A stretch of 64,000 bases of DNA from Bisgaard Taxon 45 (GTDB lineage: Bacteria; Pseudomonadota; Gammaproteobacteria; Enterobacterales; Pasteurellaceae): assembly GCA_030783905.1 (NCBI GenBank), contig JAQAHH010000004.1:62001-126000 (forward strand), written 5' to 3'. The position numbers and the translations under genes are program-made. Positions 16,882-24,279 of this stretch are shown piece after piece. The notes below the pieces were generated by a model that was not told the origin of the DNA, made no database searches, and was given only the letters and a program-made list of their open reading frames with translations. Numbering within the stretch: position 1 is the stretch's first letter; each line of letters begins with the position of its first letter.

Positions 16882-18012
16882 ATGTTAGAAAAAAATATGA
16901 ATTTACAATATTCTATCAGCAGTCTAGATAAAAAAGAAGAAAGGAATTCTTTCTCTGATAAATTTGAGAAATTCCCATTTCCTAAATTAGATGAAATCCC
17001 GCATCCTGATACAAAAGAGTTTCCATTGCCTGAATTAGATAAAATCTCGCATTCAGATAAAAAAGAGTTCCACTTTCCTGAATTAGATAAAATCTCGCAT
17101 TCAGATATAAAAGAGTTTTCATTTTCTGAATTAGATAAAACCTCGCCCTATAATATAAAAGAGTTTCCATTTCCTAAATTAGACGAAACCTCGCCCCATG
17201 ATATAAAAGAGTTTCCATTTCCTAAATTAGATGAAACCTCGCATCCTGATACAAAAGAGTCTCCATTTCCTAAGCCAGAGAAAACTACAATATTTATTTC
17301 TGATAATGCTAGACAGATTACAGAAAATAATGAATTACGCCAAATAGAAACATTCTCTTTTAAATTTTTACCGGAAGATGAAAAATACAATAGGGAGAAT
17401 GAGAATCATAATGCTAAACAGGAAACTCAGAATGATGATACTCAAAAAACTCAGAATTATGATCAAAAACAAGTAAGAGATGATGTAAATATAATTAAAA
17501 TTGATCGTAATAGTGGAGATCAACAAGAAAATCAGGAAAAAATGAATAATCTTCAACCAAATACTATTTACGAGTTTGAAAATGGTGATAGAGTCGAAAC
17601 TGACGATAAGGGTAGAGTTATCAAATCAACTTTCACTCCCATCTTAGTAGAAGATAAAAGAACACCAGAAGATAATGCAAAAACTCGAGAAGTAGGAAAA
17701 ACTGGCAAAGAAGGAGATGAAGGAGGCCATATACAGGCCCATTCATTAGGAGGCTCCTCTGAAAAAATCAATTTATTTCCTCAAGATGCGAATTTTAATC
17801 GAGGAGAATACAAAAAAATTGAGAACAGTATAAAAAACGATCTAAAAGAAGGAAAAGATGTTCAAGTTACAGTAGAGTTAATTTATGATGACCCCAACTC
17901 CTCAAGACCAGATAGAGTAAGAGTCACTAAAATAGTGACTGATTCCAATGGCAACGTAGAAATAACATCTGTCACTAAACAAAACTCACCAAAAGGAGAA
18001 CAAGATGCTTAA
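16882..18012 (+). CDS. Repeat-containing nuclease toxin (DNA/RNA non-specific endonuclease type)
   Basis: A 376-residue protein without signal peptide or membrane helix. Residues 31-126 are six tandem 16-residue repeats (consensus FPFPELDKTSHPDIKE) with a partial seventh to about 135. A charged Asn/Gln-rich linker follows (about 140-225). The C-terminal domain (about 240-365) carries EGGHIQAHSLGG (catalytic H283), NLFPQDANFNRGEYKKIE and a final beta strand, the pattern of the YeeF/LXG-type endonucleases (Endonuclea_NS_2). In other bacteria this domain is the tip of secreted polymorphic toxins; here it is fused to unknown repeats. The downstream immunity gene overlaps by 8 bp. An AAGG ribosome site lies 7 bases before the ATG. 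Confidence 0.82.
   Translation: MLEKNMNLQYSISSLDKKEERNSFSDKFEKFPFPKLDEIPHPDTKEFPLPELDKISHSDKKEFHFPELDKISHSDIKEFSFSELDKTSPYNIKEFPFPKLDETSPHDIKEFPFPKLDETSHPDTKESPFPKPEKTTIFISDNARQITENNELRQIETFSFKFLPEDEKYNRENENHNAKQETQNDDTQKTQNYDQKQVRDDVNIIKIDRNSGDQQENQEKMNNLQPNTIYEFENGDRVETDDKGRVIKSTFTPILVEDKRTPEDNAKTREVGKTGKEGDEGGHIQAHSLGGSSEKINLFPQDANFNRGEYKKIENSIKNDLKEGKDVQVTVELIYDDPNSSRPDRVRVTKIVTDSNGNVEITSVTKQNSPKGEQDA
16972..17286 (+). repeat. 48-bp in-frame tandem repeat in the toxin gene
   Basis: Six consecutive 48-bp units (16972-17259) plus a partial seventh, each coding for 16 residues beginning FPFP and centred on LDK/E-T/I-S. DNA identity between neighbouring units is high, especially units 5 and 6, so unequal recombination or slippage can change copy number without loss of frame. 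Not a CRISPR: there are no unique spacers. Confidence 0.92.
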
Positions 18013-18331
18013 ACAACAAGAAATACTTAATACTATAACCCAAAAATTACACTTATCTGCACCATCCAATTATGAAAGTGCTGAATTAATTTATAAGATC
18101 ATTATTGATGAAAATAAATGGACCTCATTTTCTGCTACTTTTATCATCGAAGGGAAGAAAACACCACCAGAGAACTTCACTAAACTTCAAAATGAGTTAG
18201 AGCCCTTATTAGACAAACTACATACTATAATGAAAGCTGAATCAAATAGTGATTGGAGAAAACTTGTCTTAAAAATTGATGAACATAGAAAAGTTACTGT
18301 GGATTTTAATTATTCTGAGCAAGATATTTAA
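18005..18331 (+). CDS. YezG-family (DUF600-like) immunity protein
   Basis: A 108-residue acidic soluble protein overlapping the toxin gene by 8 bp, with GGAG in the toxin's last codons as ribosome site. It starts with a helix (ILNTITQKLHLSAP), then YKIIIDENKWTSFSATFII, and ends DWRKLVLKIDEHRKVTVDFNYSE, a pattern like the YezG immunity proteins that pair with YeeF-type nucleases. Size, position and pairing support an immunity role against the nuclease domain. Family assignment is by pattern and needs a profile search. Confidence 0.7.
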   Translation: MLKQQEILNTITQKLHLSAPSNYESAELIYKIIIDENKWTSFSATFIIEGKKTPPENFTKLQNELEPLLDKLHTIMKAESNSDWRKLVLKIDEHRKVTVDFNYSEQDI

Positions 18332-18339
18332 TTCTCTTT

Positions 18340-18366
18340 AAGTGGTGGGCACTAGCCCACTTTTTT
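18340..18366 (+). terminator. Terminator of the WYL-dynamin-HerA-toxin operon
   Basis: GTGGGC (18345-18350), loop ACTA and GCCCAC (18355-18360) followed directly by six T. It lies 14 bp after the immunity gene and separates the operon from the HEPN gene. Confidence 0.8.
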
Positions 18367-18409
18367 ATCAATTTAAATTGGTAAGCATAACTATATTAAT
18401 TAAAAAACA

Positions 18410-18427
18410 AACTACATTATAGTAGTT
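18410..18427 (+). promoter_or_regulatory. Inverted repeat / possible operator-promoter before the HEPN gene
   Basis: AACTAC (18410-18415), ATTATA, GTAGTT (18422-18427): 6-bp arms around an AT core that contains a -10-like TATAGT (18419-18424). It lies 19 bp before the chosen ATG at 18447. No clear -35 box; could be a repressor site or the start of a short leader. Confidence 0.35.
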
Positions 18428-18446
18428 ATAAAAATTGGGGAAACGC

Positions 18447-19094
18447 ATGGTTGAAAATATTGAAAAACAGTTTACATCTCAAAGAAATAATTTTAGCGAT
18501 GATTTCCGTTTACGTATTCACCGTGCAATGAGTTGGTTAAAGAGAGCACAACTAGCGGAAGATGATCATGACACAAAATTTATTTCACTGTGGATCGCAT
18601 TTAATGCCGCCTATGCAAAAGAGTTAGGTGATATAAGAGATAAAGCGACATTCAATGAATTTCTATTACGTATTTGTGCTTTTGATAATGAAAAGCAAAT
18701 TTATAATTTAGTTTGGAAGACATTTTCTCAATCTATACGTTTACTCTTAGACAATAAATTTGTATTCCAACCATTTTGGGAATTCCATAATGGGAAAATG
18801 TCAGAAAAAAACTATTTACGTGCTGAAATGCTTGAACGTGAGCAATTTTTTTCTGCTTTAGAAAAACAAAAAACAGAACGTATTTTAGCGGTGATGTTCT
18901 CTCGTCTTTACACGTTGCGTAATCAAATTATTCATGGCGGGTCAACCTATAACAGTAAAGCCAATCGTGAGCAATTACGTGATGGTTGCAATATTTTGGC
19001 ATTACTCATTCCTACAATGTTACAAATAATGATGGAGAATCACGCAGAAATTGATTGGGGAAAGCCTTTTTATCCGTATATTAAGGAAAACTAA
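18447..19094 (+). CDS. HEPN (Apea-like) domain protein, possible RNase
   Basis: A 215-residue, mainly helical protein. An early helix has KFISLWIAFNAAYA and a late one TLRNQIIHGGSTYNS, giving the RNxxxH motif of active HEPN ribonucleases (R158, N159, H163). Apea-like HEPN proteins have this layout and are common in abortive-infection and toxin-antitoxin loci. No nucleotidyltransferase partner (MNT) is next to it. The start is the ATG at 18447 after GGGG (18437-18440); a TTG four codons earlier is less likely. It lies just after the toxin/immunity operon but has its own upstream region. Confidence 0.7.
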   Translation: MVENIEKQFTSQRNNFSDDFRLRIHRAMSWLKRAQLAEDDHDTKFISLWIAFNAAYAKELGDIRDKATFNEFLLRICAFDNEKQIYNLVWKTFSQSIRLLLDNKFVFQPFWEFHNGKMSEKNYLRAEMLEREQFFSALEKQKTERILAVMFSRLYTLRNQIIHGGSTYNSKANREQLRDGCNILALLIPTMLQIMMENHAEIDWGKPFYPYIKEN

Positions 19095-19112
19095 TAAGAT
19101 TAGGAGGGTATG

Positions 19113-19325
19113 ATGGTCATGCCAACAACAGAAGATTTAATTCCACATTGTCCAAAGTGCGGTTGGACAAATAATCTGGTTCTCCCTGCACTATCGGGTT
19201 GTTGTATACCGTCATCTATGATTAAACATTGTCCAAGATGCGGTGGAAAAACCTGCTTTCGCCCATTAACTCTCCTCGAGAAGTGGAAACATAGTTTGGG
19301 AATCTTAAAAGGTTTCGATTGCTGA
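19113..19325 (+). CDS. Small zinc-ribbon protein
   Basis: About 70 residues with two CxxC pairs, HCPKCGWTN near residue 9 and HCPRCGGKTC near 40, which together should bind one zinc. There is no further domain. M2 at 19113 is chosen because AGGAGG (19102-19107) is too close to the ATG at 19110. An uptake sequence (19155-19163) covers the first CPKCGW codons. It follows the HEPN gene by 18 bp and may be co-transcribed with it. Function unknown; no partner can be inferred beyond proximity. Confidence 0.65.
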   Translation: MVMPTTEDLIPHCPKCGWTNNLVLPALSGCCIPSSMIKHCPRCGGKTCFRPLTLLEKWKHSLGILKGFDC

Positions 19326-19426
19326 CCTTTAATTGAAAATAAAAAAACAGATTACCATTTCTATGAAGCTACCTTGCATAGTGTTGAAATATGATTCCCA
19401 TACACGTCATTAAAAAGGGAATCAAG

Positions 19427-19630
19427 ATGAGAAATCCATTACTATTTTTTGTTATTGTCTATGTTGTGGCAGCAATTGCATCTTATCTATGCTTTAATTA
19501 TGAACCAAAAGGTAAATATCAAACACTAAAATTAGTCATTGCCAGATGCTTGGGGATAATTGGTTGGCTTGTGCGTCTTGCGATAGTAATTTACATAATT
19601 TTAGCGATATTCTCGCTTTTCTTTTTATGA
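19427..19630 (+). CDS. Small membrane protein, two helices
   Basis: A 67-residue hydrophobic protein from the ATG at 19427 (AAGGGA upstream); an ATG at 19391 would add 12 residues but has no ribosome site. Helix 1 is about residues 5-22 (FFVIVYVVAAIASYL), helix 2 about 43-66. Both ends lack recognisable motifs. Not recognised. It may be a membrane effector-type peptide or a simple conserved orphan; its position next to the HEPN and zinc-ribbon genes is the only context. Confidence 0.5.
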   Translation: MRNPLLFFVIVYVVAAIASYLCFNYEPKGKYQTLKLVIARCLGIIGWLVRLAIVIYIILAIFSLFFL

Positions 19631-19663
19631 AGTGAAGCTAAAACGATAGACCCATCATCTAAT

Positions 19664-19691
19664 ACAAAAAAGAGATGAGGAAATACCCTCA
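19664..19691 (-). terminator. Probable terminator of the lgtF-type gene
   Basis: On the minus strand TGAGG, a 6-base loop and CCTCA (19691-19676) followed by TCTCTTTTTT. The stem is short, so strength is uncertain. Confidence 0.5.
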
Positions 19692-19711
19692 CCTATTGCA
19701 TGAGCATCACG

Positions 19712-20476
19712 CTACTTTTTCGTCTGTGTGCGTACCCACAAGTCAGCATATTTGACAAAAGTCGAGTGGGCAGAAAGGATGGCGAGAAGTAAGCCTTGTT
19801 TACCGTCAAGGAAACCCGCATTGAAAATATACATTTTGGCAAAACAGCCAATCGCATGAGTGAACGCGGCCAAAAGACTGCCTTTTTTACCTGCTTTTTC
19901 GCGTTTTTCCGCCCACGCTTTGGCATAACCAGCGGATTTCACTAAGTAGTGGTGCATATCTTTATAGGTGTAGTGTTCTAAATCACCCGCTAATTTTTCC
20001 ACTTTCGCATGGCTCGGTAACATCACTTTTTCATGCACCGGTTCATCATTATATTGTGTTAATGCGGTTGGATATAAACGTAACACAAAATCGGGATACC
20101 AATTAGAGTGGCGAATTTTACGCCCAAAGACTTCACTCAAACGTGAAATTTTATACACCACATTGTTTTCATTTTTTGCGACCGCACGTTGAACAGACTC
20201 ACGCAATTCTGGCGTAACGCGTTCGTCGGCATCTAGCCATAAAACATAATCGGTGGTCACATAGTGTTGGGCGATTTGGCGCTGACGACCAAAGCCTGGC
20301 CATTCAGTGTTTTCATAAAATTTTGCACCATAGCTTAGGGCAATCTCTTTTGTGTTATCCGTGCTGCCAGAATCTAAAATCACAATTTCATCAACCCAAT
20401 CTTTAACCGTATCTAAACATTGGGCCAAATGCTCGGCTTCATTTTTAACAATCATCGCGACGCTGAGTGTTGGCAT
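19712..20476 (-). CDS. lgtF: LPS inner-core beta-1,4-glucosyltransferase (LgtF/WaaE type)
   Basis: A 254-residue GT2 enzyme: [13 protein letters not shown] at the N terminus, [10 protein letters not shown], the DxD-type WLDADER (about residues 93-99) and a conserved middle segment with [13 protein letters not shown] and EPVHEKV. This matches the WaaE/LgtF group that adds glucose to heptose I of the LPS inner core. In Haemophilus it is also adjacent to the Kdo transferase and coaD genes, and here it is divergent from waaA with 81 bp between. Acts on the inner face of the inner membrane. Confidence 0.85.
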   Translation of the reverse strand: MPTLSVAMIVKNEAEHLAQCLDTVKDWVDEIVILDSGSTDNTKEIALSYGAKFYENTEWPGFGRQRQIAQHYVTTDYVLWLDADERVTPELRESVQRAVAKNENNVVYKISRLSEVFGRKIRHSNWYPDFVLRLYPTALTQYNDEPVHEKVMLPSHAKVEKLAGDLEHYTYKDMHHYLVKSAGYAKAWAEKREKAGKKGSLLAAFTHAIGCFAKMYIFNAGFLDGKQGLLLAILSAHSTFVKYADLWVRTQTKK

Positions 20477-20557
20477 ACTTTAATCCTTTATGTCTTGAGT
20501 GCAAAAGTTTATACTAAGAATAATACCTTCATTTTAACATAACCCAATATTTATGCT

Positions 20558-21832
20558 ATGTTACGTTTTTTCTATACCGTCTTAATGTATTTGATTCAAC
20601 CTTTGGTTGTCTTATTTATGCTAGGACGTAGCATTAAAGCACCAAACTACCGCAAGCGCCTTAATGAACGTTATGGGTTTTATTGTGGTGCGGTAAGACC
20701 CAAGGCCGATGGTGTGGTGATCCATGCGGCTTCTGTGGGTGAAGTGATTGCGGCAACCCCTTTGGTTAAACGCATTCAAGCGCTTTATCCAAATTTACCT
20801 ATCACCGTCACTACCGTCACGCCAACCGGTTCAGATCGGGTAAACGCAGCCTTTGGCAACAGTGTTACCCACTTTTACTTGCCTTACGACTTACCCGATG
20901 CAGTCAACCGTTTTATTGCCTTTGTCCAGCCTAAAGTCTGTATTGTCATTGAAACCGAAATTTGGCCAAATTTAATTGTTCAGCTCAAAAAACAACGTAT
21001 TCCTTTTATTATTGCTAATGCGCGTTTATCCGCGCGTTCAACACAGCGTTATCAAAAATTGAAAGGGGCATTACATCACATTTTTGATGATATCAGTTTA
21101 ATCGCACCACAAGATGATGTCAGCGCCCAACGTTATTTATCACTTGGTTACGACGAACAACGTTTAAAATTAACCGGCAATATCAAATATGATCTCGTTC
21201 TCAATGATGCACTAATGCAACAAGTTACCACTCTCAAACAAGCTTGGGTTGAGCAACGCCCTGTCTGGATCGCAGCAAGTACACACGAAGGCGAGGAAGA
21301 TCTGATTTTAGAATCTCACCGTCTCTTACTGCACAAATACCCTGACCTATTGTTAATACTGGTTCCACGTCATCCTGAACGCTTTAATCTGGTCGCAGAT
21401 TTAATTAAAAAACACAAATTGACCTACATTCGTCGTAGTGACAAGATTGTGCCCAATGCCTCAACTCAAGTAGTACTCGGAGACACCATGGGAGAGCTAA
21501 TGTTGATGTATGGCATTTCAGATATTGCGTTTGTAGGAGGCAGTTTAGTGAAACATGGCGGTCACAACCCGCTAGAACCCCTTGCCTTTAAATTACCTGT
21601 TATCAGTGGCAAATACACCTTTAATTTTCCTGAGGTATTTACCAAACTGACACAAGTACAAGGTGCATTAGAAATCAACGGGAACACCAAAGCCCTTACA
21701 AGTGCGATAGAAAAATTTTTAGATTCGCCAGAATTACGTGAACGTTATGGGAATGCAGGTCATGAAGTCCTCATTGAAAATCGTGGCGCCTTACAACGTT
21801 TGTTAGATTTATTAGATCCTTATTTTAAGTAA
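20558..21832 (+). CDS. waaA: 3-deoxy-D-manno-octulosonic acid (Kdo) transferase
   Basis: A 424-residue inner-membrane-anchored enzyme adding Kdo to lipid IVA. A hydrophobic N-terminal helix (residues 3-21) is followed by [14 protein letters not shown], then [17 protein letters not shown] and the C-terminal [17 protein letters not shown], all typical of WaaA/KdtA. The ATG at 20558 begins the anchor helix. Haemophilus and Pasteurella need only one phosphorylated Kdo, consistent with the kdkA gene 500 bp downstream. coaD follows after 7 bp. Confidence 0.97.
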   Translation: MLRFFYTVLMYLIQPLVVLFMLGRSIKAPNYRKRLNERYGFYCGAVRPKADGVVIHAASVGEVIAATPLVKRIQALYPNLPITVTTVTPTGSDRVNAAFGNSVTHFYLPYDLPDAVNRFIAFVQPKVCIVIETEIWPNLIVQLKKQRIPFIIANARLSARSTQRYQKLKGALHHIFDDISLIAPQDDVSAQRYLSLGYDEQRLKLTGNIKYDLVLNDALMQQVTTLKQAWVEQRPVWIAASTHEGEEDLILESHRLLLHKYPDLLLILVPRHPERFNLVADLIKKHKLTYIRRSDKIVPNASTQVVLGDTMGELMLMYGISDIAFVGGSLVKHGGHNPLEPLAFKLPVISGKYTFNFPEVFTKLTQVQGALEINGNTKALTSAIEKFLDSPELRERYGNAGHEVLIENRGALQRLLDLLDPYFK

Positions 21833-21839
21833 AACAGCA

Positions 21840-22316
21840 ATGATTACGGTTATTTATCCAGGCACCTTTGATCCCATCACCAATGGGCATCTCGATATTA
21901 TTCAACGTACCGCACGTTTATTCCCCAATGTGTTAGTCGCAGTCGCATCCAATCCCAATAAAAAACCTTTATTTGATTTGGCGACGCGCGTAGAACTCGT
22001 CAAACAATCCGTTGCACACTTACCTAACGTATCCGTGGTCGGTTTTTTAGATTTGTTGGCTGATGTGGTAAAAGAACGGAATATTACCGCCATTATTCGT
22101 GGAGTGCGTAGCGCCAGTGATTTTGATTATGAATTACAGCTAGCCCATTTAAACCGCTTATTAACTGATGGAGTAGAAAGTTTATTCTTTCCACCTTCTG
22201 AACGTTGGTCTTATGTCTCTTCTACCATGATCCGTGAAATTCATTTACACCATGGTGATGTCAGTAAATTGGTCCCTGAAGTGGTCTTTCACGCCTTACA
22301 AAACTTAAAAAAATAG
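21840..22316 (+). CDS. coaD: Phosphopantetheine adenylyltransferase
   Basis: A 158-residue nucleotidyltransferase making dephospho-CoA in coenzyme A synthesis. It has the start [16 protein letters not shown] (T/HxGH-type active site), [32 protein letters not shown] and SSTMIREI, the classic CoaD sequence. It starts 7 bp after waaA (as in kdtA-kdtB of other gamma-proteobacteria), so the two are co-transcribed. Confidence 0.98.
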   Translation: MITVIYPGTFDPITNGHLDIIQRTARLFPNVLVAVASNPNKKPLFDLATRVELVKQSVAHLPNVSVVGFLDLLADVVKERNITAIIRGVRSASDFDYELQLAHLNRLLTDGVESLFFPPSERWSYVSSTMIREIHLHHGDVSKLVPEVVFHALQNLKK

Positions 22317-22329
22317 GTTACCACAATGA

Positions 22330-22355
22330 AAAAGGGGGAAAATGTTTTCCCCTTA
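22330..22355. terminator. Bidirectional terminator between coaD and kdkA
   Basis: AAAAGGGGGAAAATGTTTTCCCCTT forms a near-perfect hairpin. Reading the minus strand, a CTTTTTC run follows, which suits kdkA; the end of the kdkA frame (stop at 22353-22355) overlaps it. Confidence 0.65.
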
Positions 22356-23075
22356 TGCTTGATAGCCACCTAACAAGGCTTGCCAATCGGATTGCCTAAA
22401 TTGGATATTCATGCGCGCCACTTCTTTCATAAAAGAGCGGTGTAATCGGTTTAAATTTTCCCGCTTCCAACGTTCACCGAGTTGATGTGCGCATTTATCA
22501 AAATCAATTAACCAGAATTTACGCTCATTCTGGCGTTGTTGTACTAAAATATTATGCGCATTTAAATCTGTATGACAGACTTGCATGCTGTGTAATTGGC
22601 GAATAAGTTGTCCTACCTTGTGCCAATCTTGCTCAGTCAGCATCGCTTGTTGTAAATAGACGGTCAGATCTTGCGCCTGTTCAATTTTTTCTGTTAGCAA
22701 ATCAGCACGGTAAAAACCAAACGCCACTTTTTCAACACAAGCACCAAGCGGTTTCGGCACAGCCAATCCCGCTTCATGCAGTTGTTTTAACAGCGAAAAT
22801 TCGGCAAAACTACGTGTAGTGGACAAAGTCGAAAAACGATAACAATCGCGATTTATTTTTCCCCACACCCCGCCTCGATAATAATGTTTTAATGTCGCAT
22901 TTACGCCAAACATATCTTCTGTTTGTAAAAACCATGTCACACCTCTTCCTCGAGCCGAGCCGAGAATACGCGCTTGTTTTTTCCAAAAAGTAGATTGAAA
23001 AAAACACACCTGTTGTGCTTTAGGTTGTTTAAAATTAAACAAGAAAAACGTATTTTTGTGTTTAAATTCAAGCAT
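22353..23075 (-). CDS. kdkA: Kdo kinase
   Basis: A 240-residue kinase that phosphorylates the single Kdo of the LPS inner core. The RIO/APH-like core has a catalytic loop CHTDLNAHNILV and the metal motif FWLIDFDKC, and the N-terminal part has the substrate-side WFLQTEDMFGVNATLKHYYRGG segment found in KdkA. It is divergent from opsX, the same pair as in Haemophilus influenzae. Phosphorylated Kdo is needed for the heptose I transferase of that pathway. Confidence 0.95.
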   Translation of the reverse strand: MLEFKHKNTFFLFNFKQPKAQQVCFFQSTFWKKQARILGSARGRGVTWFLQTEDMFGVNATLKHYYRGGVWGKINRDCYRFSTLSTTRSFAEFSLLKQLHEAGLAVPKPLGACVEKVAFGFYRADLLTEKIEQAQDLTVYLQQAMLTEQDWHKVGQLIRQLHSMQVCHTDLNAHNILVQQRQNERKFWLIDFDKCAHQLGERWKRENLNRLHRSFMKEVARMNIQFRQSDWQALLGGYQA

Positions 23076-23166
23076 ATTTTTATCAAGTTAAATCAGAGAT
23101 AGCGAATGGGCACATTCTACTTTAAAATAATCAGAATTCACACAAAATTTATTGGATGAACAAATT

Positions 23167-24210
23167 ATGTCGCTTTTTAACACGCCACCCGACTCGCTTT
23201 GTATTCTGCGTTTATCTGCCATTGGTGATGTTTGTCATGCCTTGGCTGCCGTACAGCAGATTCAACGTCACTGGCCAAGCACCAAGATCACTTGGATTGT
23301 TGGCAAAACAGAAGCACAGTTACTGGCGGGTATCCCTGATGTCGAGTTAATCAGTTACGATAAAAAAACCGGTTGGAAAGGGATTTTCTCACTTTGGAAA
23401 AGCCTAAAAGGACGTCATTTTGATGCCTTGTTGAATATGCAAACCGCCTTGCGAGCCTCAATGATTTCGCTCGGGATCAAGGCAACGTATAAAGTCGGCT
23501 TTGGCCAAAAGCGGGCAAGAGAAGGACAATGGTTGTTTACCAATCGGAAAATCCATGAGCCCCAAAGCCCACATGTGCTAGATGGGTTTATGGCATTTGT
23601 AGCCTACCTCGGTGTGCCGATCACGGCACCGCAATGGCAACTTCATATTCGCGATACTGACCGTAAAGATGTGGCTAAATATGTCGATCCTACACGAAAA
23701 AACTTACTGATTTCGCCTTGCTCAAGTAAATCCGAAAAAGATTGGTTAGTGGAACGCTATGCTGAAGTGACCAATATTGCACATCAGCATAATATTCATG
23801 TTATTTTCTGTGCTTCACCGGCAAAACGTGAAATGGAAATGATACAGAAAATCCTTGCTCTATGTGAATCTACGCCCACCGATCTATCTGGCAAAACCAA
23901 TCTCAAACAACTGACCGCACTAATTGGTATGGTTGACGTGGTCTTATCGCCAGACTCAGGGCCCGCTCACCTCGCCACTACTCAGGGAACCGATGTCATT
24001 GGCTTGTATGCTTATCATAATCCATTGCGTACAGGCCCTTACAACAATCTAGCCAATGTCGTATCGGTCTATGAACAAAATGTACAAAAAGAATTCGGTA
24101 AGCCGTCTAACCAATTACCTTGGGCAACCAAATTAAAAGGGAAAAATCTGATGGCCGGCATTGAAGTAGCGGATGTCGTTGCCCAAATGAGAGCCCTCAA
24201 GCTGTTTTAA
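23167..24210 (+). CDS. opsX: LPS heptosyltransferase I (OpsX type)
   Basis: A 347-residue GT9 enzyme. MSLFNTPPDSLCILRLSAIGDVCHA is the N terminus of the OpsX group; later come QTALRAS, LLISPCSSKSEKDW and SPDSGPAHLATTQGTDVIGLY, with DSGP...H the conserved ADP-heptose site. It adds the first heptose to phospho-Kdo on the cytoplasmic face. The start is the ATG at 23167; the frame opens at a TTG (23152). In P. multocida the equivalent transferase is probably HptA, acting in the KdkA-dependent glycoform. Confidence 0.92.
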   Translation: MSLFNTPPDSLCILRLSAIGDVCHALAAVQQIQRHWPSTKITWIVGKTEAQLLAGIPDVELISYDKKTGWKGIFSLWKSLKGRHFDALLNMQTALRASMISLGIKATYKVGFGQKRAREGQWLFTNRKIHEPQSPHVLDGFMAFVAYLGVPITAPQWQLHIRDTDRKDVAKYVDPTRKNLLISPCSSKSEKDWLVERYAEVTNIAHQHNIHVIFCASPAKREMEMIQKILALCESTPTDLSGKTNLKQLTALIGMVDVVLSPDSGPAHLATTQGTDVIGLYAYHNPLRTGPYNNLANVVSVYEQNVQKEFGKPSNQLPWATKLKGKNLMAGIEVADVVAQMRALKLF

Positions 24211-24279
24211 CGTGCGGTCAATGTTCACCAAGTTTTTGACAATTCATGATGATGGTTACAATCTGATAAAGGAATGCTT

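Noticed and set aside
16972-17259. CRISPR-like array of 48-bp repeats
   Set aside because: Units are contiguous, have no unique spacers and are in frame within a gene; they are a coding tandem repeat.
16982-17390. Minus-strand open frames opposite the toxin repeats
   Set aside because: They are shadows of the repeated coding sequence, with periodic composition and no ribosome sites.
23152-23166. TTG start extending opsX by five residues
   Set aside because: The ATG at 23167 matches the family N terminus and needs no extension.
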